Of a DNA stretch of 64,000 nt, positions 54,627 to 62,831 are shown piece by piece. The translations under genes were made by a program, and so were the position numbers. Within the stretch, counting starts at the first letter, position 1; the number at the start of each line of letters is the position of its first letter. Source of the stretch: Nocardioides flavescens (GTDB lineage: Bacteria > Actinomycetota > Actinomycetes > Propionibacteriales > Nocardioidaceae). The notes below the pieces were generated by a model, which was not told the origin of the DNA, made no database searches, and saw only the letters and a list, made by a program, of their open reading frames with translations. The DNA is taken from contig NZ_WUEK01000004.1 in the NCBI RefSeq assembly GCF_009823805.1, forward strand, positions 333,853 to 397,852, in the 5' to 3' direction.

Positions 54627-56017
54627 GCGCCCACGCCGCTGACGTCACCGTCGACTCCACCGCGCGCGAGCAGGCGGCCGCGGTCCGCACCGGGGACATC
54701 TCGGCGCGCGAGCTGCTCGACCTGCACCTGACCCGGATCGCCGAGCGCAACCCCGAGCTCAACGCGGTCGTCTCGCTCGACGAGGAGCGGGCCCGGGAGG
54801 GCGCACACGCGGCCGACGAGGCGCTCGCCCACGGCGACGAGGTCGGGCCGCTGCACGGGCTGCCGTTCGCGTTCAAGGACACGCACGCGGTCGCGGGCTG
54901 GCGCACGACGTTCGGCTCCCCGCTCTTCGCCGACCACGTGCCCGACGCCGACGAGCTGCTCGTCGAGCGGGTGCGCCGGGCCGGCGTCGTGGTGATGGGC
55001 AAGACCAACGTGCCGGAGTTCGCGTCGGGCTCGCACACCTTCAACCCCGTCTTCGGCACGACCCTCAACCCGCACGACCCGACCCGGTCCGCGGGCGGGT
55101 CGAGCGGGGGAGCGGCGTGCGCGCTCGCCAGCGGGATGGTGCCGCTCGCCGACGGCTCCGACATGGGCGGCTCGCTGCGCAACCCCGCGTCGTTCTGCGG
55201 GGTCGTGGGGTTGCGCCCGAGCCTGGGCCGGGTGCCGGAGTGGCCGCTCTACAACCAGTGGGAGACGACCTCGGTCGGCGGCCCGATGGCCCGCAACGTC
55301 GGCGACCTCGCGCTGCTGCTCTCGGTCATGGCCGGCCCGGACCCGCGGGCCCCGCAGGCGCTCGGCGACCCGGGCTCGACTTTCGCGCCGCCCGTGCGCG
55401 GCTCGCTCGCCGGGCTGCGCGTCGCCGTCAGCCCCGACCTCGGCGGGCTGCTCGAGGTGGACCACGAGGTGGCGGCCGTCGTCGAGTCGAGCCGGTCCGT
55501 CCTCGCCTCGCTCGGCGCGCAGGTGTCGGCCGACGTGCCCGACCTCGCCGAGGCCGACGACACCTTCCGCACCCTGCGGGCCTGGCACCTGCAGGCCAAG
55601 CTGGGGACCCGGCTCGCCGAGCACCGGGCGTCGTTCAAGCGCTCGCTCGCCGACAACATCGACCTCGGCGCCACGCTCAGCGGCGCCGACGTGGCGCGGG
55701 CCTACACCCAGCGCACGACGCTCTCGGAGCGGATGCGGCTGTGGTTCCTGGACCACGACCTGCTCGTGCTGCCGGTCTCCCAGGTGCCGCCGTTCCCGGC
55801 GGACCAGGAGTTCCCGCACGAGATCAACGGCGCCCCGATGAAGACCTACCTCGACTGGATGTGTGCGGCCTACCTCATCACCGTCACCGGCTGTCCCGCG
55901 ATCTCGGTGCCCTTCGGCACCACCCGTGACGGCCTCCCCGTCGGCGTCCAGCTCGTCGCCGCCCACGGGCGCGACCGGTTCCTGCTCGAGGCGGCCGCAG
56001 CGCTCGAGGCGCGCTGA
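54623..56017 (+). CDS. Amidase signature-family hydrolase
   Basis: This 464-residue enzyme has the Ser-cisSer-Lys triad of the amidase signature family: Lys in LPFAFKDTHAVAG, cis-Ser in SAGGSSGGAACALASGMVPL, and nucleophile Ser in GSDMGGSLRNPASF. Relatives include allophanate hydrolase, ureidomalonase and various aryl-amidases. Its coupling to the Mo hydroxylase and CoxG genes makes a role in the same ring-degradation route likely, for example removal of an amide or ureido group. No extra domain such as the allophanate hydrolase C-terminal part is present. Confidence 0.9.
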   Translation: MSAHAADVTVDSTAREQAAAVRTGDISARELLDLHLTRIAERNPELNAVVSLDEERAREGAHAADEALAHGDEVGPLHGLPFAFKDTHAVAGWRTTFGSPLFADHVPDADELLVERVRRAGVVVMGKTNVPEFASGSHTFNPVFGTTLNPHDPTRSAGGSSGGAACALASGMVPLADGSDMGGSLRNPASFCGVVGLRPSLGRVPEWPLYNQWETTSVGGPMARNVGDLALLLSVMAGPDPRAPQALGDPGSTFAPPVRGSLAGLRVAVSPDLGGLLEVDHEVAAVVESSRSVLASLGAQVSADVPDLAEADDTFRTLRAWHLQAKLGTRLAEHRASFKRSLADNIDLGATLSGADVARAYTQRTTLSERMRLWFLDHDLLVLPVSQVPPFPADQEFPHEINGAPMKTYLDWMCAAYLITVTGCPAISVPFGTTRDGLPVGVQLVAAHGRDRFLLEAAAALEAR

Positions 56018-56039
56018 GCCGGAGACGCCAGGGGCGCAC

Positions 56040-56098
56040 GCCGGTGGTCTCGACGAGGGTCGGCGCTGGGGCGCCTCCCTGCTCGACCAGCGACAGAG
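56040..56098. repeat. Degenerate palindromic repeat remnant
   Basis: GGTGGTCTCGACGAGGGTCG followed by GCGCTGGGGCGCC and CTCGACCAGCG resembles the GGTGGTTTCGAGACGG-core-CCTCAACCAG unit of the intact repeats, with several substitutions. It lies in the 122-bp gap between the convergent amidase and SDR genes and looks like an old, decayed single unit. Confidence 0.5.
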
Positions 56099-56139
56099 CT
56101 CCGGCTCCCGCTGACCTGGGCCTGCGTCCCCGACGGCAC

Positions 56140-56886
56140 TCACCAGGGGACGACGCCGGCGTCCTCGTAGAACCCACCCGTCGGGCCGTCGTCGGGCAGC
56201 AGGGCGAGTCGGATCGGCGTCGCCGCGCCCTGCTCGACGGTGCGGGTGCCGCGGAAGCCGTTGAGGTCGGTGGCGACGTAGCCCGGGCAGGCGGCGTTGA
56301 TCAGGATGCCGGTCCCGACGAGCTCGCGGACGTACTGCAGCATCACGGCGTTGAGGAACGTCTTCGACGGTGAGTACGCCGCCGCGACGGGTCCGGCGGA
56401 GCCGTCGTCGGCGGACGCGGCCTGGCGGGTGAGCGAGCCGACACCGCTGGAGACGTTGACGATGCGCGGGTGGGCCGAGCGGCGCAGCAGGGGGAGTGCG
56501 GCGTTGGTGACCCGCATGACGCCGAGCACGTTGGTCTCGACGACGGTGCGGATCACGTCGAGGTCGACCTGCGTGGGCTCCTGCGGCACGGTGCCGGTGA
56601 TGCCGGCGTTGTTGACGAGCACGTCGAGGCCGCCGGCGACCTTCTCGACGAGGGCGAGAGCGTCACGGACGCTGGTGTCGTCGGTGACGTCGAGGGGCAC
56701 ACCGAAGGCGTCGACGCCGGAGTCGCGCAGGGAGGCGACGGCCTCCTCGCGGCGGGCCTCGTCGCGGGCGCCGACCCCGACGCGGAAGCCCTCGGCGCCG
56801 AGTCCGGCGGCGATGGCGTAGCCGATGCCCTTGTTGGCGCCGGTGACGAGGGCGGTGCAGGTGCTGGTCTCGGGTGTCTCGGTCAT
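56140..56886 (-). CDS. Short-chain dehydrogenase/reductase
   Basis: The 248-residue SDR has TALVTGANKGIGYAIAAGLG, LVNNAGITG, NVSSGVGSL and YSPSK (Tyr-xxx-Lys). It resembles carbonyl-reductase-type SDRs of streptomycetes and related bacteria. ATG 56886 has AGGAGG ten bases upstream. It is divergent from the LysR gene with a shared 95-bp regulatory gap, a common arrangement in which the LysR protein controls the divergent gene. It may be a separate stress or detoxification unit inside the island, or act on a pathway intermediate. Confidence 0.88.
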   Translation of the reverse strand: MTETPETSTCTALVTGANKGIGYAIAAGLGAEGFRVGVGARDEARREEAVASLRDSGVDAFGVPLDVTDDTSVRDALALVEKVAGGLDVLVNNAGITGTVPQEPTQVDLDVIRTVVETNVLGVMRVTNAALPLLRRSAHPRIVNVSSGVGSLTRQAASADDGSAGPVAAAYSPSKTFLNAVMLQYVRELVGTGILINAACPGYVATDLNGFRGTRTVEQGAATPIRLALLPDDGPTGGFYEDAGVVPW

Positions 56887-56940
56887 GGTTCGAGCCTCCT
56901 CCGCTGCCGAACGGCACCCCAACACCGTCTGGGTCTGCAG

Positions 56941-56959
56941 CGATACCGTGGGGGTATCG
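56941..56959. promoter_or_regulatory. LysR-type operator (TACC-N5-GGTA)
   Basis: CGATACC (56941-56947) is the exact reverse complement of GGTATCG (56953-56959) with five bases GTGGG between, giving the T-N11-A pattern typical of LysR boxes. It lies between the divergent SDR and LysR starts. It probably binds the LysR protein encoded at 56982. Confidence 0.65.
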
Positions 56960-56981
56960 GTGAGCGAGGGGATCGGGCCGG

Positions 56982-57830
56982 GTGGAGACGAGAGAGCTGC
57001 GCTACTTCGTGGCGGTGGCGGAGGAGCTGCACTTCGGTCGTGCCGCGGAGCGCCTGGGGATCGCCCAGCCGCCGCTCTCGCGCGCCATCGGCCAGCTCGA
57101 GCGCCGTCTCGGGGTGCGGCTGCTCGAGCGCAGCAGCCGCAGCGTGTCGCTGACCGCGCCGGGACAGGTGCTGCTCGACGAGGCGCGGACCGCGCTCGAC
57201 GCGGTGGCGGCGGCCGAGCGGCGCACCCGACGGGCCGCGGAGGCCGTCGAGGCAGCCCCGCGGCTGGTGCTCGCGACCAAGGCCGGGGCCGCCAACGAGC
57301 TGGTGGCCAAGCTGCTCGACCGCTACGCCGCCGAGCCCGGTGCGGTGGTGGTCGAGGTGCTGCTGGGCGCGCCGGGCGACCAGTCCCGCGCGGTGAGGGA
57401 CGGACGCGCCGACCTGGCGATCCTGCACGCGCCGTACGACGACACGTCGGGGCTCGACGTCGAGGTGCTCGTCCGTGAGCCGCAGGTGGTGCTCCTGCCG
57501 GCGGGACACCCGGCGACCGGCACGGCGGGGCTGCGGGGCGCCGACCTCGCCTCCCTCGAGGGGCTGCCCGCCCCGCGCTGGCCCGACGACGCGGGTCGCT
57601 ACGCCGACGGGCCCGGTCCGGCCGTGCGCGACACCGCCCAGCTCCTCCAGCTGATCGAGCTCGGCCGCACCCACCTCACCGCCCCGGCATCGGCGGCCGA
57701 CCACGCGGGCTCGGCCGTCGCGGCCGTCCCGCTCCTCGACGCCCCGGAGGTCGAGACGGTGCTCGCGTGGCCCGCTCACAGCCGGTCGCACGACGTCGCA
57801 CGGTTCGTCGAGGTCGCCACGGCCCTGTAG
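56982..57830 (+). CDS. LysR-family transcriptional regulator
   Basis: A 282-residue regulator with the N-terminal winged-helix: METRELRYFVAVAEELHFGR and AAERLGIAQPPLSRAIGQLE then RRLGVRLLERSSRSVSLT. The effector domain begins about residue 90, with LVLATKAGAANELVAKLLDR. The effector is unknown. Start is GTG 56982. It probably regulates the divergent SDR through the palindrome at 56941. The HyuA gene starts 93 bases downstream on the same strand, so read-through is possible but not required. Confidence 0.9.
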   Translation: METRELRYFVAVAEELHFGRAAERLGIAQPPLSRAIGQLERRLGVRLLERSSRSVSLTAPGQVLLDEARTALDAVAAAERRTRRAAEAVEAAPRLVLATKAGAANELVAKLLDRYAAEPGAVVVEVLLGAPGDQSRAVRDGRADLAILHAPYDDTSGLDVEVLVREPQVVLLPAGHPATGTAGLRGADLASLEGLPAPRWPDDAGRYADGPGPAVRDTAQLLQLIELGRTHLTAPASAADHAGSAVAAVPLLDAPEVETVLAWPAHSRSHDVARFVEVATAL

Positions 57831-57923
57831 CGGCGTTGATGGCGACAACAGCCCGAGACCGGCCGATCCGTAGGCAACTCCTGCCATGGCGGCAGAGGTG
57901 CTGCAGCGGCTTGAATCTCCGGC

Positions 57924-60047
57924 ATGACCAGAGCGCGGAGCATCCGGATCGGGATCGACACCGGTGGCACCTTCACCGACGTCGTGGCCTTCGACGAGGA
58001 GACCGGCGAGCTGGTCACGACCAAGACGCCGTCCACGCCGAGCAACCCCGCCGACGGGTTCCTGGCCGGGATCGACAAGGTCCTGGGTCTGCTCGGCGCC
58101 GACGGCTCGGCCATAGACGCGGTCAGCCACGGCACGACGGTCGCGACCAACCAGCTGCTCGAGGGCAAGGTCGACCGGCTCGGGTTCATCACCAACGCCG
58201 GCTACGAGGCGATGCTCGAGATCGCGCGCCAGTCGGTGCCGGACGGCTACGGCAACAGCTACTTCTGGGTGAAGCCGGAGCGCATCGTGCCCCGCCACCT
58301 GGTGAAGGGCGTCGAGGGCCGCCTCGACGTGAACGGCGAGGAGGTGCGCCCCCTCGACGAGGACGCCGTGCGCACCGTCGCGCGGTGGTTCCGCGCCCAG
58401 GGCATCAGCACCCTGGCCGTCTGCTTCCTGCACGCCTACGCCAACCCCGCCCACGAGGAGCGCGCGCTCGAGCTGATCCGCGAGGAGCACCCCGACGCCG
58501 TCGTCTCGCTGTCGAGCGAGGTGCTGCGCGAGTACCGCGAGTACGAGCGGGCCATGACCACGCTGGTCGACGCCGCCGTCAAGCCGCGGCTCTCGGCGTA
58601 CGTCAACAACATCAAGTCCCGGCTGTCCGTCTACGGGGGGTCCACGGGGGGCGGAGCCCCCCGTGCGTTGCCCTTCTACGTCATGAAGTCGAACGGCGGC
58701 GTCCTCTCGGCCGACGAGGTCGTGCACCAGCCGATCACGACCGTGCTGTCCGGCCCGGCCGCCGGCGCGCTCGGCGCCGCGCTGATCGCCAAGGTCGCCG
58801 GCTTCGACAAGGTGCTGACCTCCGACGGCGGAGGCACCTCGACCGACGTCTCGGTCGTCATCGACGGCGAGCCGACGCTGACGACCGAGGGCTCGGTGGG
58901 CGCGTTCCCGTCGAAGATCCCGATGATCGACGTCGTCACAGTCGGCGCGGGCGGCGGCTCGATCGCCTGGCTCTCGCCCGAGGGCACCCTCAAGGTCGGT
59001 CCGCAGTCGGCCGGCGCCGACCCCGGCCCGCTCTGCTACGGCAAGGGCGGCCGCGAGGTCACCATCACCGACGCCCACGTCTTCCTCGGCCGCATCCCGC
59101 CCCACCTGCTCGGCGGCGAGATCCCGCTCGACGTCGACGCCGCCCGCGAGGGCATCGTGGCGCTCGCCGAGCAGCTCGGCCTCAGCCCCGAGGCATGCGC
59201 CACCGGCGTCCTCGAGATCTCGGCGTGGAACCAGGCCAACGCGCTGCGCCAGGTCACCGTCAAGCGCGGCCTCGACGTCCGCGACTTCACGCTCACCACC
59301 TTCGGCGGCTCCGGCTCGCTGCTGCTGTGCCGCCTCGTCGACGTGCTCGGCCTGCCCGCGGTGCTGGTGCCGCCCAACCCGGGCAACGTCTCGGCGTTCG
59401 GCCTGCTCACCGTCGACGTCAAGAACGACTACGTGCAGACCCACGTCGCGCTGGCCGACGCCCTCGACCCGGCCGCCGTCGGCCAGGTCTTCGACGACCT
59501 CGCCGCCCAGGCCGCGGTCGCGCTGACCAAGGAGGGCTTCGCCGCGGACGACCACCAGTTCGTGCGCACCGCCGACCTGCGCTACTTCGGCCAGGCCTTC
59601 GAGGTCCGCGTCAGCGTGCCGGAGGGCGACGTCGACGCGAGCGTCCTCGACGAGGTCGCCGCGAGGTTCCACGCCGAGCACAAGGCGCTCTACGGTTACG
59701 ACTTCAGCGCCGACCCGTCCCAGCAGGTCGAGTGGGTCAACCTGCGCGTGTCGGGCATCGGTCCGATCCAGCGCCCCGACATCGCCAAGCACGCCTCCGG
59801 CGACGGCACCCTGCCGGCCGAGAAGGGCCGACGCCAGGTCTGCTTCGCCGCCGAGGACGGGTACGTCGACACGCCGGTCCTCTGGCGCACCGACCTCACC
59901 CCCGGCTCGGTCGTCGAGGGCCCGGCGATCATCGAGGAGTTCGGCTCCACGGTGCCGCTGCACCCGGGCTTCTCGGCCCGCATCGACGAGTTCCTCAACA
60001 TCATCGTCACCCGCTCGAACGCCGGCGCCGACAAGGAGAACAGCTGA
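57924..60047 (+). CDS. hyuA: Hydantoinase/oxoprolinase A subunit (HyuA)
   Basis: The 707-residue subunit of an ATP-dependent cyclic amidohydrolase has the actin-like ATP site IRIGIDTGGTFTDVVAFDEE, then VSHGTTVATNQLLEG, SSEVLREYREYERAMTTLVD, MKSNGGVLSADE, LSGPAAGALGAALIA and the ADPGPLCYGKGG loop. This family opens hydantoins, N-methylhydantoin, 5-oxoproline and some lactams with ATP. A short palindromic insertion (58643-58665, encoding GGSTGGGAPRA) sits between RLSVY and LPFYVM. The stop overlaps the start of hyuB by one base. Confidence 0.93.
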   Translation: MTRARSIRIGIDTGGTFTDVVAFDEETGELVTTKTPSTPSNPADGFLAGIDKVLGLLGADGSAIDAVSHGTTVATNQLLEGKVDRLGFITNAGYEAMLEIARQSVPDGYGNSYFWVKPERIVPRHLVKGVEGRLDVNGEEVRPLDEDAVRTVARWFRAQGISTLAVCFLHAYANPAHEERALELIREEHPDAVVSLSSEVLREYREYERAMTTLVDAAVKPRLSAYVNNIKSRLSVYGGSTGGGAPRALPFYVMKSNGGVLSADEVVHQPITTVLSGPAAGALGAALIAKVAGFDKVLTSDGGGTSTDVSVVIDGEPTLTTEGSVGAFPSKIPMIDVVTVGAGGGSIAWLSPEGTLKVGPQSAGADPGPLCYGKGGREVTITDAHVFLGRIPPHLLGGEIPLDVDAAREGIVALAEQLGLSPEACATGVLEISAWNQANALRQVTVKRGLDVRDFTLTTFGGSGSLLLCRLVDVLGLPAVLVPPNPGNVSAFGLLTVDVKNDYVQTHVALADALDPAAVGQVFDDLAAQAAVALTKEGFAADDHQFVRTADLRYFGQAFEVRVSVPEGDVDASVLDEVAARFHAEHKALYGYDFSADPSQQVEWVNLRVSGIGPIQRPDIAKHASGDGTLPAEKGRRQVCFAAEDGYVDTPVLWRTDLTPGSVVEGPAIIEEFGSTVPLHPGFSARIDEFLNIIVTRSNAGADKENS

Positions 60048-62044
60048 TGTGCACCTGCTCGAGCGGAGTCGTCACCTCCGCCCCGCACGACCACGCGGAC
60101 GAGACGGCCCGGGCCGCCGAGAGCCGCCGCGCTCCCACGGACTTCCCGTTCGGCCACCTCACCGGCGACGCCGGGGCGAGCGCCGACCCGGTGCTGGTCG
60201 AGATCGTCCAGGGCTCGCTGGCCAGCGTCGAGATGGAGGTCGAGACCGCCATCGGCCGCACCTCGCGCAGCCCGATGATCCGCGACGCCCACGACTTCCG
60301 CGCCGGCATCCACGACCGGCTGCTGCGCAAGCTGACCGGCCGCTCGTACAGCGCCTTGGTGCACCCGGTCGCCCGCGACTTCCCGATCGAGGAGATGCGC
60401 GAGGGCGACGTCTTCTTCCACAACGACGTCTACCGCTCCGAGGGCGGCATCGGGCACCTGCCCGACCTGTGCGTCACCGTGCCGGTCTTCGCCGGGCCCG
60501 AGGGTGAGCGCAAGGTCGTCGCCTTCGTCCAGGCATTCGGCCACCACGACGACATCGGCGGCGCCGTGCCGGGCTCGATGCCCTCGCACGCCACGAGCGT
60601 GTTCGAGGAGGGGCTGATGGTGCCCCCGATCCGGCTGTGGGACGCCGGCGTGCCCAACCGCGCCGCGCTGTCGATCATGACCCGCAACAGCCGGATGCCC
60701 GAGTCGCTCGCCGCCGACCTCGACGCCGAGTGCTCGGCGTGCCTCATGGGCGCGCGCCGCCTCGGTGAGCTCTTCGACCGCTACGGCGTCGAGACCGTCG
60801 AGTCCTGCTTCGACGCGATCATCAGCCGCACGACCGAGACCTACCGCCGCGAGATCCTGTCCAAGATCCCGGTCGGCACCTGGACGTGGGAGGACTACGC
60901 CGAGCACGACGGCGTCGACGAGCCGCAGCTGCACACCCAGCGCATCACCCTGACGCGCACGCCGGCCGACGACCCCGAGGGTGAGCGGCTGGTCCTCGAC
61001 TTCGGCGGCACGAGCCCGCAGGCCAAGGGCCCGATCAACCACTGCGGCGACTACAGCGACGGCGTCTTCCTCAAGAAGTGGCTGGCGCCGATCCTGCGCA
61101 ACCTCGCCGACACCCCCGAGCGGATGGCCGAGCTCGACGTCAACGAGGGCATCGTGCCGCTCATCGAGATGAAGTTCCCGCCGCCGGGCACCCTGCTCAC
61201 GCCGGTCTTCCCGGCGCCGACCAACGCCCGCACGTTCGTCATCCTGCGTCTGCTCGGCGTGCTCGCCGGCGTGGTCGCCAAGGCCGTCGACGGCAAGATG
61301 CCGGCCGACCAGGAGACGATCCGCTACACCGGCGTCTACGGCGAGGACCTCGAGGGTCGCTCCTACCTCATGCGCGAGGTGCTCGGCGGCGGCTCCGGTG
61401 GGCGCTACTACGCCGACGGTGAGGACACCATCCACGTCGTCCCCGACTCCCGCAACCTCCCGACGGAGTTCACCGAGGCGCGCTTCCCGTTCCGGGTCGA
61501 GTCGCTCTCGCTCGCCGTCGACAGCGGGGGAGCGGGCCAGTTCCGCGGCGGCCTCGGCTACGAGAAGTCGATCCGGATGCTCAAGGACTGCCACTTCATG
61601 TCCATCGCGGACCGCTCGATCCTGGCCTGCTGGGGCGTCAAGGGCGGTCACGCCGGAGCGCCGTTCCAGGTCACCATCGACCCTGGCGGCCCGAACGAGC
61701 GCGAGGTCGACGCCCTCGCCGACGACGAGCCCGTGAAGGCCGGTGAGGTCATCCGCATCCGCACCACCGGCGGTGGCGGCTGGGGCGACCCGCTGCAGCG
61801 CGACCCCGAGCTCGTCGTGCGCGACGTCGTGTGGCGCAAGGTCTCGCCCGAGGCCGCCCTGTCGTCGTACGGCGTGGTGCTGACCGGCTCGGTCGACGAC
61901 GACTCGCTGTCCTTCGACGCCGACGCGACCGCCGCCGAGCGCGCGGGTCGCCCCGCGGCCGGGGAGGCGTTCTTCCACCGCGGTCCGGGCTACGCCGAGC
62001 TCGCCGGCGGCGCCGCCCACGCCGAGGTCGACGTGCTGGCATGA
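60047..62044 (+). CDS. hyuB: Hydantoinase/oxoprolinase B subunit (HyuB)
   Basis: The 665-residue partner of HyuA has DPVLVEIVQGSLASVEMEVE, EMREGDVFFHNDVYRSEGGI, GHHDDIGGAVPGSMPSHATS (metal-binding His/Asp block), LDFGGTSPQAKGPINHCGDY and the C-terminal TTGGGGWGDPLQRDPELVVR. The first 45 residues form a non-conserved Cys/His-containing leader (MCTCSSGVV...). It completes the ATP-dependent ring-opening enzyme. It is followed by a palindromic repeat and then the NAD(P)-binding protein gene. Confidence 0.93.
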   Translation: MCTCSSGVVTSAPHDHADETARAAESRRAPTDFPFGHLTGDAGASADPVLVEIVQGSLASVEMEVETAIGRTSRSPMIRDAHDFRAGIHDRLLRKLTGRSYSALVHPVARDFPIEEMREGDVFFHNDVYRSEGGIGHLPDLCVTVPVFAGPEGERKVVAFVQAFGHHDDIGGAVPGSMPSHATSVFEEGLMVPPIRLWDAGVPNRAALSIMTRNSRMPESLAADLDAECSACLMGARRLGELFDRYGVETVESCFDAIISRTTETYRREILSKIPVGTWTWEDYAEHDGVDEPQLHTQRITLTRTPADDPEGERLVLDFGGTSPQAKGPINHCGDYSDGVFLKKWLAPILRNLADTPERMAELDVNEGIVPLIEMKFPPPGTLLTPVFPAPTNARTFVILRLLGVLAGVVAKAVDGKMPADQETIRYTGVYGEDLEGRSYLMREVLGGGSGGRYYADGEDTIHVVPDSRNLPTEFTEARFPFRVESLSLAVDSGGAGQFRGGLGYEKSIRMLKDCHFMSIADRSILACWGVKGGHAGAPFQVTIDPGGPNEREVDALADDEPVKAGEVIRIRTTGGGGWGDPLQRDPELVVRDVVWRKVSPEAALSSYGVVLTGSVDDDSLSFDADATAAERAGRPAAGEAFFHRGPGYAELAGGAAHAEVDVLA

Positions 62045-62056
62045 GGCTGCGGGGCT

Positions 62057-62149
62057 GGTGGTCGAGGAAGGACGAAGTCCTGTCTCGAAACCACTGTCGC
62101 CTTCGTGTGGTTTCGAGACGGTCGCTAGCGCGACCTCCTCAACCAGCGG
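62057..62149. repeat. Composite palindromic repeat, copy G
   Basis: First unit GGTGGTCGAGGAAGGAC, core GGAC/GTCC, ends CTCGAAACCAC; a 10-base spacer; second unit GTGGTTTCGAGACGG with core GGTCGC/GCGACC ends CCTCAACCAG. It separates hyuB from the downstream NAD(P)-binding gene, ending 11 bases before its ATG. It may interrupt an originally tighter operon. Confidence 0.9.
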
Positions 62150-62159
62150 AGTGCGGCTG

Positions 62160-62831
62160 ATGCGCGTCGCCGTCGTCGGCGGCCGGGGCAAGACCGGCCG
62201 GGCCGTCGTCGCCGCGCTCACCGCGCGCGGGGTCGAGACGGTCGCCACCGGCCGGGCCGAGTGGGACCGGCTCGCCGAGGTGGTCGCGGGCTGCGACGCG
62301 GCCTACGTCGTCGCGCCCAACCTCCACCCCGACGAGCCGGCGTACGCCGCCACGGTGCTCGACGGGCTCGTCGAGGCCGGGGTGGGGCGCGTGGTCTACC
62401 ACTCCGTCGCCTCGCCGTACGCCCCGCAGATGCCGCACCACCTCGGCAAGGCGATGAGCGAGGACCTCGTGCGCCGCAGCGGGCTCGCCTGGACGCTGCT
62501 GCAGCCAGGGGCCTACCTGCAGAACCTCGACCTGGGGGCCGAGCTGCAGGTCCCGTACGACCTCGACGCGACCTTCGGGTTCGCCGACCTCGCCGAGGTG
62601 GGCGAGGCCGCCGCCGTCGTGCTCACCGAGCCGGGCCACGAGGGCGCGACCTACGAGCTCGCGACCCGCGTCGCGACCGTGCGCGAGCTGGCCGCGGAGG
62701 CCGGCGTGCACGCCGTGCAGGTGCCGAACACCACCGGCGGCGCGCTCGGCGCGATGTTCGACCACTACGACCGCCACGGGCTGCCGGTCGGCACCCGTGT
62801 CCTCGACATGCTGCTGGGAAGGAACCCCTGA
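62160..62831 (+). CDS. NAD(P)-binding NmrA-like protein
   Basis: This 223-residue protein begins RVAVVGGRGKTGRAVVAALT, the GxxGxxG Rossmann motif of NmrA/atypical-SDR proteins, and continues with YVVAPNLHPDEPAYAATVLD and WTLLQPGAYLQNL. It is short for the family and has no SDR YxxxK, so it may be a redox sensor or a reductase with altered chemistry. The ATG at 62160 lies 11 bases after repeat G, and its stop overlaps the carbamate kinase start, which ties it to that gene. Confidence 0.82.
   Translation: MRVAVVGGRGKTGRAVVAALTARGVETVATGRAEWDRLAEVVAGCDAAYVVAPNLHPDEPAYAATVLDGLVEAGVGRVVYHSVASPYAPQMPHHLGKAMSEDLVRRSGLAWTLLQPGAYLQNLDLGAELQVPYDLDATFGFADLAEVGEAAAVVLTEPGHEGATYELATRVATVRELAAEAGVHAVQVPNTTGGALGAMFDHYDRHGLPVGTRVLDMLLGRNP

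Noticed and set aside
54623..56017. Naming the amidase ureidomalonase and the island an oxidative pyrimidine pathway
   Set aside because: No barbiturase gene is present and the amidase family is too broad for a substrate call; kept as one possible reading only.
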